Assembly (NCBI GenBank): GCA_023389575.1
Contig: JAEWEG010000006.1
Coordinates: 50,652-114,651 of the forward strand
Origin: Chloroflexota bacterium
GTDB lineage: Bacteria; Chloroflexota; Chloroflexia; Thermomicrobiales; UBA6265
DNA length: 64,000 bases
Direction of reading: 5' to 3'
Below are positions 1-7,808 of the stretch, in pieces. The position numbers and the translations under genes are program-made. The notes beneath the pieces are model-generated. The model saw only the letters and a list, made by a program, of their open reading frames with translations. It was not told the origin of the DNA and ran no database searches. Numbering within the stretch: position 1 is the stretch's first letter; each line of letters opens with the position of its first letter.

Positions 1-624
1 CGCGGGCAGCCTCGCGGCGGGATTCACCACCAGGGAACTCCCCACCACGATCATCAGGTCTGTGGCCATCGACACCGCGTGCGCCGTCCTCAATGCCCGC
101 TCGGGGAGCGATTCACCGAACAGCACGGTGCCGGATCGAAGCACTCCACCGCAGACCGGGCACCGTGGATCCTCTTCCCCCGCCTCGAGCCGTTCCTGGA
201 CCTCCTGACCTGAGTAGGTCCGACCGCAGTCGTTGCACACGAGCGAGTGCGTGGTTCCGTGAAGTTCGATCACCCGCTCGGGATCGTTCCCCGCCTTCTG
301 GTGCAAGCCATCGATGTTCTGGGTCACGATCGCCAGCAGGTGACCGGACGCCTCCAATCGCGCGATCGCCTCATGGCCGGCGTTCGGCTGTCGCGCCAGC
401 ATCTCCGGGTAGCGCTCCTTTCGATCTCGCCAATGCTCGATCCTGGATGCCCTATCGGTCCGGATGGTATCGATGTGGGGAATGGCGTTACGCGCCCATA
501 CGCCGTTCGGCCCGCGATAGTCCGGTATCCCCGACTCCGTACTGACGCCGGCCCCGGTGAAGGCCACCACCCGGTCGCTGCTTCGTACGAGGTCGGCGAT
601 CCGGTCGAGGTCGTGCTCGCTCAC
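1..624 (-). CDS. Sir2-family NAD-dependent protein deacylase (sirtuin), partial
   Basis: Removes acyl groups from protein lysines using NAD+; cytoplasmic. About 208 codons are present and the C-terminus is cut by the left window edge. The N-terminal half shows the Rossmann-fold NAD motif GAGVSTESGIPDYRG, then TQNIDGLHQKAG and the catalytic-His motif ELHGT. Next comes a zinc-ribbon with two CxxC pairs (CNDC and CPVC), then a GSSLVVNPA segment typical of the second NAD-binding region. The start is taken as GTG at 624, just before SEHDLDRIADLV; no clear ribosome binding site was seen, so an in-frame start slightly upstream is possible. All class-defining residues seen are intact, so it should be active. 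Substrate class (deacetylase or desuccinylase) cannot be decided from the visible part. Confidence 0.93.
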   Translation of the reverse strand, partial: MSEHDLDRIADLVRSSDRVVAFTGAGVSTESGIPDYRGPNGVWARNAIPHIDTIRTDRASRIEHWRDRKERYPEMLARQPNAGHEAIARLEASGHLLAIVTQNIDGLHQKAGNDPERVIELHGTTHSLVCNDCGRTYSGQEVQERLEAGEEDPRCPVCGGVLRSGTVLFGESLPERALRTAHAVSMATDLMIVVGSSLVVNPAARLPA

Positions 625-958
625 ATCGTTTACTAGTTGGTCGTCTAAAAAGTGGTCTGTCACGCTGTTTATGCTCCAATGGTGGGAATCGATCGGCGTG
701 TTCCCCATCGTTCGCCCAATCCCAATTGTGCGGGCTATCCCGCCACCTGCCTACCGGACACCTCACCAGTGCCGGGTCCGAGGGGCGGTTTCGATTGCTT
801 CTCGTCAGGTCGGAAGACCAGGGCCAGGAAGGGCCAGGAACCGGTCCACCGTCAGAGGTCTCCTCGGCTTCTCGCCACTCACTACCCTTGTGTACGTACG
901 GGCCTCGTGGTAGCATCTTTGAAATGGACTGTGCCAGGAAGTCACTGGAACGGAGCCT
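625..958. other. Intergenic region between divergent sirtuin and TPR-like gene
   Basis: 334 bases without a credible gene. It holds a perfect tandem decamer (two copies of gggccaggaa at 821-840) and a promoter-like pair at 888-916 reading towards the next gene. The reading frames crossing it in both directions continue into neighbouring genes in the wrong frame and look like shadows. Confidence 0.6.
888..916 (+). promoter_or_regulatory. Putative sigma-A promoter for the TPR-like gene
   Basis: TTGTGT at 888-893, a 17-base spacer, and TAGCAT at 911-916 preceded by TGG, giving an extended -10. Expected transcription start is near 923, leaving a leader of about 35 bases. Pattern match only. Confidence 0.45.
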
Positions 959-1702
959 ATGGATCACCGGGCGTGGGGACCCGATGGTCGAGGTGGCCGC
1001 GAGCCCATGCGGGCGTCATACGTCACCGATTCGCGGAAAGGAACACCGCCGTTCCCGGAAGCCTTCTACCATCCGGCATATCAGGGGGCGTGGATGATGC
1101 TGGTAACCGATTTGGCCATGCGGGATATGGAGTCGAGAACGGAGTCGCTCGCCGAAAGGCTTGCCGCCTGTATCACTTCCGTCTTCAGGCGAAATCGATC
1201 CGGTCCCGCCACGGAGGCGACCGCCGCGCTGTCCTCGGAAGCCACGGGACCCCGAATCCACCTGGTCTCCACCACCTCACACGACGATTTCGCTCCATTT
1301 GCATACCCACGGGACGATATGACTGACTACCGCTGGAGAAAGCACCCTCAATTGCGGCCGGATTCGAATGGCCTGGCGAATCTCGATCCAGGGGAGCGCG
1401 AGCGCATGGCACGCTCGGCCAGCATTCGCGGGCTTTTCCTCGCCCGTAGTGGCCGCTACGAGGATGCACGAACCGCCTTCGCCATGGCCGCCGCCGAGCC
1501 CTCGATCGACCTGACCGCCATTCCCGGCTTTTGGTCCCTCTCCCGCGGCGGCATGCAGGCCGCGATCGCCGCCTACGAGGATGTCGAACGCTATCGCGAT
1601 GCCTCCAGCCTCGAGGCGACCATTCGGCTCAAGTACCGGCCCCGGATCGCCGACCATCCCGCCACGGGCGGGAGCCGGCGAAAGACGGCCGCCGGCACCT
1701 GA
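959..1702 (+). CDS. Hypothetical protein with a TPR-like C-terminal part
   Basis: 247 residues, no recognised family over the full length. The C-terminal half (about residues 150-235) is Ala-rich and helical with a tetratricopeptide-like pattern (RGLFLARSGRYEDARTAFAMA, then GGMQAAIAAYEDVERYRDA), suggesting a protein-interaction scaffold. The N-terminal half is polar and unassigned. The ATG at 959 follows a GGAG four to five bases after a promoter-like pair, which supports this start even though inner starts exist. No signal peptide or membrane segment was seen. It stands alone, with a hairpin terminator candidate just downstream. A function cannot be named. Confidence 0.6.
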   Translation: MDHRAWGPDGRGGREPMRASYVTDSRKGTPPFPEAFYHPAYQGAWMMLVTDLAMRDMESRTESLAERLAACITSVFRRNRSGPATEATAALSSEATGPRIHLVSTTSHDDFAPFAYPRDDMTDYRWRKHPQLRPDSNGLANLDPGERERMARSASIRGLFLARSGRYEDARTAFAMAAAEPSIDLTAIPGFWSLSRGGMQAAIAAYEDVERYRDASSLEATIRLKYRPRIADHPATGGSRRKTAAGT

Positions 1703-1730
1703 TCAACCTCGAAAAAACCGGAAGGGGAGA

Positions 1731-1762
1731 GAGAACGGCGGGCCCAGTTGCCCGCCGTTCTC
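1731..1762 (+). terminator. Hairpin terminator candidate after TPR-like gene
   Basis: 13-bp perfect stem gagaacggcgggc paired with gcccgccgttctc around a 6-base loop, 28 bases after the stop codon. The following tract (ttcgtata) is only weakly T-rich. Confidence 0.6.
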
Positions 1763-1847
1763 TTCGTATACTCCATGAAAACTTCCCTCGATGCCCCTCG
1801 CCGCGTCTCCCGCCTCCCTACTCCGTGAAATGTCGAACAAACAGAAA

Positions 1848-1871
1848 CGCCCGGTGCCGAAGCACCGGGCG
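1848..1871. terminator. Second hairpin, bidirectional terminator candidate
   Basis: 10-bp perfect stem cgcccggtgc/gcaccgggcg with a cgaa tetraloop. It is followed by attttgttct on the plus strand and by a T-rich tract (tttctgtttgtt) on the minus strand, so it could stop transcription from both sides, including read-through from the minus-strand ArsR gene. Confidence 0.65.
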
Positions 1872-2337
1872 ATTTTGTTCTGCTCGATCACTGCCGAGGG
1901 ATACCAGCCGGACCGTGATCGAAAGGTCTGGCTTCGGAGAGGAAAGTTGTGAAGTGGTACTAACATCCATCGTTTCCCTCAGGTGTTAGCACACTGTTGT
2001 GGGGAAGATGAGGATAGTGTTGTGCCAGGCGACCGGCTAGCTTCGCCCGAGGCGGCTAAGGAATCTCCGGACCGCGATGGATTTGGAATGACATGAGTCT
2101 GGATGTCATCGCGTTCCTGCTTGGCCCAGCGTCGTCAGTCACGTTGGTCGTGAAAGCGGCGAGCCCATGGTTAGATTTTCAACGTTCTGTACATCGCCGG
2201 AGCGGTGTGCGTCTCTCTTCTTGAGTCGTCTGCGACTATCGTAGCATCGCGATATCGTGTTGTCTACCCCTCTGGCGATATTTGTGATGAATTGCACGAC
2301 CAAATGGGTAGGTGCACGTATTCGACGCCTTGCTGGC

Positions 2338-3474
2338 CTATCGGACACGAGCCCGGAGGGTATCGGCCAGCGACTCCACGCGCTCTCGATCGATCGCGTA
2401 GTACTTCATCCCCCGGCGCGGCTCGACCTGGATCAGGCCCGCTCTCTCAAGTTGGGAGAGGTGTCGCGACACGGCCGACTGGGCAATCCCCAGCCGCCCG
2501 ACGATCTCCTGGGCGTAAAGCTGACCGCTGCTGAGCAGGTCGATGATCCGCAACCGATTGGCGTCGCCCAGGGCTCGCAACATTTCCAGCAGGTCATCGC
2601 CAGACAGGTCGATCTGCGGCGCGCCACCTTCGAAGGAGGGCGACGGCGCTGGGGAGCCAACCGTTTCCGGCTCCATGATCGATGCCATGTTGACAACGTT
2701 CTGCGCGCTGAAGAACACCACCAGGTCGGGCGGATAGCTGATGAAGCTGACGAAGGCCCCAATATGCGCCGAGGGACAGAACGTCACGCTCGCCACCTGG
2801 TTCAACCCAGCCGCCAACGTGGAAGGCAGCCGATTGCCGGTCAGCTCAGCGAACGCCATCCCGAAGCCACGGCTCGCCTCGACTCTCGCGATCCGCTCGG
2901 CTTCCTCGAGTTCTCCGCGCCGCTGCTCGTATTCCTCGCGGTACACCGTGTCCCAGATGCCGCGTATGAGGCGCATGGTGCGCTCTTTCAAGCTCTGAGG
3001 GTCACGAATCAGCACGACCACCTCCTCGGCGGTCGCGGTGGTCAGGCCCGGCTCCACGTACCGGAACCAGGCGCCTTCCTCACCGGGAGTGGGAGCGGCG
3101 AGCCCGGTGCCGAGATCCTGGTGCACCCGGTCGAGCGCCCGGATCGCCATGTCCCGATACTCACCCGGGTCGAGTTCTCCGAGGAACCACAACAGGTCAT
3201 CGACCGTCGCGCCCACGCGATCCTCGCGCAGCGGCTCGAACCGCATGATCGGTTCTTCCATGTAGTACAGGAGCCGGCCCGAGAACCCATGCAGCAGGTC
3301 GAGATCTTCCTGCAACTGCCGGGGAAGCTGCCGCCGCGCGGCGATCAACCAGCGGTCCAACCCACTGCCAGGCACCGCCCGGTACAGCAGCGACATGACG
3401 GAAACCATGTCGAGCGGAATCGAAACGGCTGATTTCACCTGAAGCGCGGGACGTCCGACGACGAGTTCGCCCAT
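2338..3474 (-). CDS. ArsR/SmtB-type winged-helix transcriptional regulator, long form
   Basis: 378 residues. The last 85 or so form an ArsR-type winged helix: LLEMLRALGDANRLRIIDLL, then QEIVGRLGIAQSAVSRHLSQ and a Arg-rich wing (EPRRGMKYYAID). The preceding 270 residues are a helical domain found in long ArsR proteins of high-GC bacteria; I do not assign its ligand. No metal-binding Cys cluster (ELCVCDL type) is present, so metal sensing is unlikely. The frame is open back to 3606, but the first 44 residues there look non-conserved. ATG at 3474 has AGGA about ten bases upstream and was chosen. A promoter-like pair at 3610-3638 lies so close to the upstream ATGs that a leaderless longer form cannot be excluded. 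Confidence 0.82.
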   Translation of the reverse strand: MGELVVGRPALQVKSAVSIPLDMVSVMSLLYRAVPGSGLDRWLIAARRQLPRQLQEDLDLLHGFSGRLLYYMEEPIMRFEPLREDRVGATVDDLLWFLGELDPGEYRDMAIRALDRVHQDLGTGLAAPTPGEEGAWFRYVEPGLTTATAEEVVVLIRDPQSLKERTMRLIRGIWDTVYREEYEQRRGELEEAERIARVEASRGFGMAFAELTGNRLPSTLAAGLNQVASVTFCPSAHIGAFVSFISYPPDLVVFFSAQNVVNMASIMEPETVGSPAPSPSFEGGAPQIDLSGDDLLEMLRALGDANRLRIIDLLSSGQLYAQEIVGRLGIAQSAVSRHLSQLERAGLIQVEPRRGMKYYAIDRERVESLADTLRARVR

Positions 3475-3609
3475 GTAGAGGTCCACTTCCTGACTAAACG
3501 CGCCGATGGAGGAATGTTCGATGGTACGGATTACAGGCGCGGTTCGACGCGTCCGGACGAACGGAGCGGCGGATTCTCCGGCGTCGCAAGACGATGTAAT
3601 CATCACGAT

Positions 3610-3638
3610 ATTAGCATAGAGACTGTTTTGTGCCTCAA
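3610..3638 (-). promoter_or_regulatory. Putative promoter for the ArsR-type gene
   Basis: On the minus strand, TTGAGG (3633-3638), a 17-base spacer, and GCTAAT (3610-3615), with TATGCT overlapping just upstream. Transcription would begin near 3603, almost on the ATGs at 3606 and 3603. Weak -10, so tentative. Confidence 0.35.
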
Positions 3639-3730
3639 ATCACGATCGCCGGCTTCGTTCGCGTATTCACAATGGAGGCACCACGTTCCACCCAGACCAC
3701 AATCGGCTTTCCCGTGCGAAGCCGGTCCGC

Positions 3731-3760
3731 TTGACATCAGTGGCCGTACAGGCCTAGTCT
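3731..3760 (+). promoter_or_regulatory. Putative sigma-A promoter for the recombinase gene
   Basis: Consensus -35 TTGACA at 3731-3736, an 18-base spacer and TAGTCT at 3755-3760. Predicted start is about 40 bases before the ATG at 3808. The -10 is only a three-of-six match. Confidence 0.45.
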
Positions 3761-3807
3761 CCACCTATCGTCTCCGTCGAACGTGCGTTCCAAAATCGGA
3801 GTCAGCG

Positions 3808-4899
3808 ATGCCCGATCAGCCCGACCAGCCATCTGCGTCCGAATCGACCGATCACGCCTCACGATTCCGGGGACGCGATGCGGTCACCAATCACGAGCGT
3901 GACCTTCCACCATCGGACAGTGCCGCAAACCAGCGGCTCGAAGACGCGACGCCTCGGTCCAGGCCCGACCAGCTTGACCTGTTCGACCTCACTGACAAAG
4001 GGCGGTTTGTCGCCAACGTCGGTGGGCTCCCTCCCATCACCGCGCGATCCAGCCTCGAACTTGCCCGAACGGCCTGGCGAAAGCATCTCGAAGCCCAGAG
4101 ACACCCAGCCAACACCATCGAGTCGTATTGCTACGACCTGCAGGTGTTCGAGAACCTGATCGGACCGCGCGCCCTCAATCGCATCGAGCGTTCCGACGTG
4201 GCCCTGTACCTCGGCGACGCTTCCAGCAAGTCCACGCGCAAGCGGCGGCTCACCTCCGTGCGCCGGTTCTTCAGCTATCTCATCGAAGACGCGCGCGTGC
4301 TCAAGTTCGACCCAACCGAAGGCTACTACCCCCACGCAATCAACCTTCGCGTGCCAGTGCCGCTCTTCGCCAACGAGCAGGCCGCGCTCCTTGCCGCCGC
4401 CGAGGCGGACGAAGCCTGGTCCGCGCCCGCGATCTGGCTGATGATGCGGCTCGGCCTGACGCGCTCGGAATTGCTCGCCCTCCACCGCGATCACATCGAC
4501 CGCACCGCTCCGGAATCACCGGTGGTGTACGTTGTGTACGATGCGCTGTCACGACAATCGAAAGACCGAAAACTCGCCGCAGGCGGCGAGTTTTCTCGCC
4601 TCTACGACGTCTACCTGGAAGCACGGAATCCGGCCGATATCCTGTTTCCAGTCGGCCCGCAGGCGGTAAACGGGATGGTCGAGCGGGTACGGAAAGCGGC
4701 CGGCATCACCAAGTCCGTGACGCCTCAAACCCTGCGCACGACATTCGCCATCGAGATGGCGCGTTCTGGGGCGGACCAGCAGGATCTCCTGGCGCTCCTT
4801 GGACTCGTCAACGACCCACGAAACCGGGCCAGCGTCGACCGGTATATTCATCTCGCCGCCGAGCCGCTCGCGACGGCCACGCAGGATCAGTCGACCTAA
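3808..4899 (+). CDS. Tyrosine recombinase / phage-integrase family protein with altered active site
   Basis: 363 residues; XerC/XerD-like layout. After a polar N-terminal region of about 90 residues comes a SAM-like core-binding domain (AWRKHLEAQRHPANTIESYC, then SVRRFFSYLIED) and a C-terminal catalytic domain. The first catalytic Arg (R219 in LGLTRSELLAL), a Lys in the beta-hairpin (SRQSKDRK), the second Arg (R310 in TLRTTFA) and the nucleophile Tyr (Y346 in VDRYIHL) are present. The His normally two residues before R310 is Gln (Q307), and the usual LGH His is replaced (LLGLVND). The start at 3808 has GGAG seven bases upstream. No att-like repeats or cargo flank it, so it looks resident rather than phage-borne. 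DNA cleavage may be weak or lost. Confidence 0.85.
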   Translation: MPDQPDQPSASESTDHASRFRGRDAVTNHERDLPPSDSAANQRLEDATPRSRPDQLDLFDLTDKGRFVANVGGLPPITARSSLELARTAWRKHLEAQRHPANTIESYCYDLQVFENLIGPRALNRIERSDVALYLGDASSKSTRKRRLTSVRRFFSYLIEDARVLKFDPTEGYYPHAINLRVPVPLFANEQAALLAAAEADEAWSAPAIWLMMRLGLTRSELLALHRDHIDRTAPESPVVYVVYDALSRQSKDRKLAAGGEFSRLYDVYLEARNPADILFPVGPQAVNGMVERVRKAAGITKSVTPQTLRTTFAIEMARSGADQQDLLALLGLVNDPRNRASVDRYIHLAAEPLATATQDQST

Positions 4900-4929
4900 G
4901 CACGTAGCTACTCCGGGAGATGGCATCAC

Positions 4930-5454
4930 ATGACCACCGGCCAGTTGGTCGTCATCGCGCTTCGATTGATTGTGCCGCTGATCATCTTCCGCAAGCCGCT
5001 GCCCGGCACCATCGCCGCGCTGCTGCTCGATGCGCTCGACGTGGTCATCGTCGAGTTCTTCGGCGAAGGCGGCATGGGCGAGCACTATCACAGCATCGAC
5101 AAATTGCTGGACCTCTACTACCTCGGCATCTGCGCCTACGTCTCCTGGACCTGGACCGAACGCATTCCCCGGCTCATCGCGCTGGCTCTGTTCGCCTACC
5201 GGGTCATCGGGGTCGCGCTGTTCGAGATCGTCGGATGGCGGCCGCTCCTGTTCATCTTCCCCAATCTTTTCGAAAACTGGTTCATCTTCGTGCTGGTCGT
5301 TTGGCGCTTCTTCCCGGGAGTGGACCTCAACTCGTGGAAACGCTCGCTGGTCTGGCTGGTCATCCTCTACATTCCGAAGCTGGGGCAGGAATACCTGCTC
5401 CACGTGGCGGAAGCGCAGCCGTGGGGATGGTTCAAGTCGAAGATCGGTCTGTAG
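4930..5454 (+). CDS. Conserved multi-pass membrane protein of unknown function
   Basis: 174 residues with about five hydrophobic segments (around residues 5-40, 65-80, 82-105, 107-125 and 138-155), so an integral inner-membrane protein. No catalytic motif or transporter signature was recognised. A GGGAGA ribosome binding site sits upstream of the ATG, 30 bases after the recombinase stop, so the two may be cotranscribed. Its last 23 bases overlap the 3' end of manA on the other strand. I cannot assign a function. Confidence 0.7.
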   Translation: MTTGQLVVIALRLIVPLIIFRKPLPGTIAALLLDALDVVIVEFFGEGGMGEHYHSIDKLLDLYYLGICAYVSWTWTERIPRLIALALFAYRVIGVALFEIVGWRPLLFIFPNLFENWFIFVLVVWRFFPGVDLNSWKRSLVWLVILYIPKLGQEYLLHVAEAQPWGWFKSKIGL

Positions 5455-6508
5455 CGATATCGCCCGTGTCGCCGGAAAGCGCGGCCACCTCGGCAAGCGT
5501 CGCGCCCTCCGCGAGCGCGGGCTTCACCACGTCGGCCTCCAGGTCCGGCACCCAGCAGATGAGCGCCGTCGCGTCTCCGATCGACTCCAGGCGAGCATCC
5601 TCCTGGCCGGCCCACACCACCGCCGACTGCCCGCTACCGAGGGATAGTCCCGCAATCTCAACATTTCCTTCGAGCACCGTCACCACCGATGGACTTTCCT
5701 TGCGTCCTATGGTCGTCCAACCGCCACCTGAAAGCTTCAACCGCTCCAGCGCGAAGTACCGGCAGGCCGTCAACAGCTCCCTCGTTCCTCCATCAATGGC
5801 GATCTTCACCGGCGCGATGGTCTCCGGCCTCAGCTCCGGGCGCGACACCGAGAATCCCGCCTCCAGGTGCATTGTTCTCGGATTACCCTCGCTGTCGACC
5901 CGCCCCCAGTCGTCAAGCCTGTAAGTCACGTCGGAAGGCTGCTGGACCTCGTAGACGATCACTCCTGCTCCGAGCGCGTGGATCGTGCCCGCTGGGATGA
6001 GCACCGTCCTTCCGGGCGTCGCCGCGACCGTCCGCATCAACGCCGACGACGATCCATCCAGCCTGGCGGCCTCGGCCTGGAAGCGATCGAAGTCCACCCC
6101 CTCGCCCAACCCGACATAGAGATTCGCGCCGGCCTCCGCGGCCAGCACGTACCACGCCTCGGTCTTGCCCAGCTTGTCCAGCGGGGACGCCGCGTCATCA
6201 TCCGGATGGACCTGGATCGATAGATTCTCGCTGGCATCAATCAGCTTCACCAGCAGTGGAAACATCGCCCGGCCACCAGTGGCCGCCGTCGCCAGTCGAC
6301 CGCCGAGCCCTTCGACATCCCCAGCCAGGATCGAGTCGAGTATCCTTCCCGCCCCGAAACCGCCCGTCACCAATGCATCACCGGCCGTGACGAGGGCTTC
6401 GCCAATGCGTTCCGCATCCGGAAGCGCGATACCGAACCGATCCAGCCGCCTGCCTCCCCAGGGCTTGGCATCCAGGCGGGGGGACACGATCGATATCCTT
6501 TGCTTCAC
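5432..6508 (-). CDS. manA: Mannose-6-phosphate isomerase, class I
   Basis: Interconverts mannose 6-phosphate and fructose 6-phosphate, Zn-dependent, cytoplasmic. 358 residues. Cupin-fold motifs: SIQVHPDD with metal-binding Gln/His, GKTEAWYVL with the metal Glu, IPAGTIHALG with the metal His, then YEVQQPSDVTYRLDDWGR. A C-terminal second cupin-like part (residues about 240-350) follows. GTG at 6508 was chosen because GAAGGAGCC lies eight bases upstream; an upstream GTG at 6529 is also in frame but sits before that site. It is divergent from manC, so the pair supplies mannose 1-phosphate and GDP-mannose. Confidence 0.93.
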   Translation of the reverse strand: MKQRISIVSPRLDAKPWGGRRLDRFGIALPDAERIGEALVTAGDALVTGGFGAGRILDSILAGDVEGLGGRLATAATGGRAMFPLLVKLIDASENLSIQVHPDDDAASPLDKLGKTEAWYVLAAEAGANLYVGLGEGVDFDRFQAEAARLDGSSSALMRTVAATPGRTVLIPAGTIHALGAGVIVYEVQQPSDVTYRLDDWGRVDSEGNPRTMHLEAGFSVSRPELRPETIAPVKIAIDGGTRELLTACRYFALERLKLSGGGWTTIGRKESPSVVTVLEGNVEIAGLSLGSGQSAVVWAGQEDARLESIGDATALICWVPDLEADVVKPALAEGATLAEVAALSGDTGDIATDRSST

Positions 6509-6650
6509 GGTCACGGCTCCTTCTATCACATACGTCCACGCGACACTCTCCCCTAAATCGAGGAGATTACCTACAGTTCATCGTACTATTCATGTGGAAC
6601 AAGGGATTGCAGGTCACGGTTACGACGCATAAACGGGGAGTGGTAAATCC

Positions 6651-7769
6651 ATGGCGGAAAAGCAAGTCCGTTCGCGATCTGGCCGGGCGGGCAACTTCTG
6701 GGCGGTCATTCCCGCGGGCGGCTCGGGCACGCGGCTCTGGCCCCTCAGTCGCGCGGCCCGGCCAAAGTTCCTGCTGCCCTTGCTTGGCAACGACTCGTTG
6801 CTCCAGCAAACCTGGAACCGCCTGACGCTCCTCACCGATCCCTCCCGGATCGTTGTCGTCTGCGGTCCGGCGCATGTCGCCGCCATCGCTCGCCAGCTGC
6901 CGAATCTCCCCTCGGCAAACTTGATCGTTGAGCCTATCCCCAATGGCACGGCACCGGCTCTGGCCCTGGCATCCGCCCTGATCGCCGCACGGGATCCAGA
7001 GGCAATCATGGGGAGCTTCGCCGCCGACCACGACATCGCCCAGGTCGATGAGTTCCAGCGAGCCGTGCAGACGGCAATCGCCGCCGCCCGCACGGGCGAA
7101 CTGGTGACGATCGGGCTTGAACCCACGCGACCGGAAACCGGCTACGGCTACATCGAGCGGACCAGCGATCCGGTCGTCGAGACCTCGAATGGCACGGCCT
7201 TCCATGCTTCCCGCTTTGTCGAGAAGCCAGACGTCGAGACCGCCCGATCGTATGTCGAGGCGGGGACATTCCTCTGGAATGCCGGAATGTTCGTCTGGCA
7301 GGTGAAGTCATTGATGCGGGAGCTCGAGCGACAACAACCCGCCATCCACGCTGGGGTGCTCCATATTGCTCGGGCCTGGGATACGCGCCGTCGCGAGCAG
7401 GTACTGACCGAAACCTGGCCCACGCTCCCCAATGAAACAATCGACACGGGCATCATGGAGCATGCCGAACGCGTCGCGGTCGTTCCCGCTGAAATGGGAT
7501 GGTCGGATGTTGGAGATTGGAGCGGCCTCGGCGACCTCATCCAGCAAGACGGGCTTGGCAACTCCGTCCGAGGAGACCTGATGCAGATCGAGACCACCAA
7601 CAGCGTCATCTGGTCGGAAACCGGCCGCGTGGTCGCGATGATCGGCCTCGACAACATCATCGTCGTGGATACCGACGATGCCTTGCTCGTCATCGATCGT
7701 GACAAGGCTCAGGAGGTCAAGCAGGTCGTCGATCGCCTGAAGTCCGGAAATCGGAAGGAACTCAGCTAG
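6651..7769 (+). CDS. manC: Mannose-1-phosphate guanylyltransferase
   Basis: Makes GDP-mannose from mannose 1-phosphate and GTP. 372 residues with the nucleotidyltransferase start VIPAGGSGTRLWPLSR and ARPKFLLPLLG, then VEPIPNGTAPALALA, GLEPTRPETGYGYI, FVEKPDVETA and WNAGMFVW. It ends with a left-handed beta-helix-like segment (SVIWSETGRVVAMIGLDNII) and lacks the C-terminal isomerase domain of bifunctional enzymes, consistent with the separate manA next door. GGGGAG lies ten bases before the ATG. Divergent from manA over a 142-base region. GDP-mannose would feed glycan or glycolipid synthesis located elsewhere. Confidence 0.94.
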   Translation: MAEKQVRSRSGRAGNFWAVIPAGGSGTRLWPLSRAARPKFLLPLLGNDSLLQQTWNRLTLLTDPSRIVVVCGPAHVAAIARQLPNLPSANLIVEPIPNGTAPALALASALIAARDPEAIMGSFAADHDIAQVDEFQRAVQTAIAAARTGELVTIGLEPTRPETGYGYIERTSDPVVETSNGTAFHASRFVEKPDVETARSYVEAGTFLWNAGMFVWQVKSLMRELERQQPAIHAGVLHIARAWDTRRREQVLTETWPTLPNETIDTGIMEHAERVAVVPAEMGWSDVGDWSGLGDLIQQDGLGNSVRGDLMQIETTNSVIWSETGRVVAMIGLDNIIVVDTDDALLVIDRDKAQEVKQVVDRLKSGNRKELS

Positions 7770-7808
7770 CCTTGCCGCGACTTATCAAGCGGCCGAGCGG
7801 AATGCGGC

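Larger units (their letters stand above)
1703..2337. other. 635-bp gap with two strong hairpins and no credible gene
   Basis: Between a plus-strand TPR-like gene and the 3' end of a minus-strand ArsR-type gene. It contains hairpins at 1731-1762 and 1848-1871 and a 7-bp inverted repeat (atgacat/atgtcat at 2088-2109). Base composition falls towards AT near 2200-2300. Short frames here lack ribosome binding sites and recognisable protein features. A small RNA is possible but I recognise no family. Confidence 0.55.
3475..3807. other. Divergent intergenic region, ArsR gene and recombinase gene
   Basis: 333 bases between the two chosen starts, part of which may encode an N-terminal extension of the ArsR protein. 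It holds promoter candidates for both directions (listed separately). No other gene was seen. Confidence 0.5.

Noticed and set aside
821..840. Tandem decamer gggccaggaa x2
   Set aside because: Two copies only, in a non-coding gap, no further copies in the window; probably chance slippage.
1933..1950. GAGGAAAGT resembling an RNase P RNA motif
   Set aside because: Only the short word matches; the following bases and flanking helices expected for RNase P RNA are absent.
2257..3432. 391-codon plus-strand frame opposite the ArsR-type gene
   Set aside because: Low-complexity His/Arg/Gln composition and no ribosome binding site; the minus strand shows a clear winged helix.
3808..4899. Integrase as evidence of a genomic island or prophage
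   Set aside because: No att-like direct repeats, tRNA end, phage genes or change in composition accompany it; neighbours look housekeeping.
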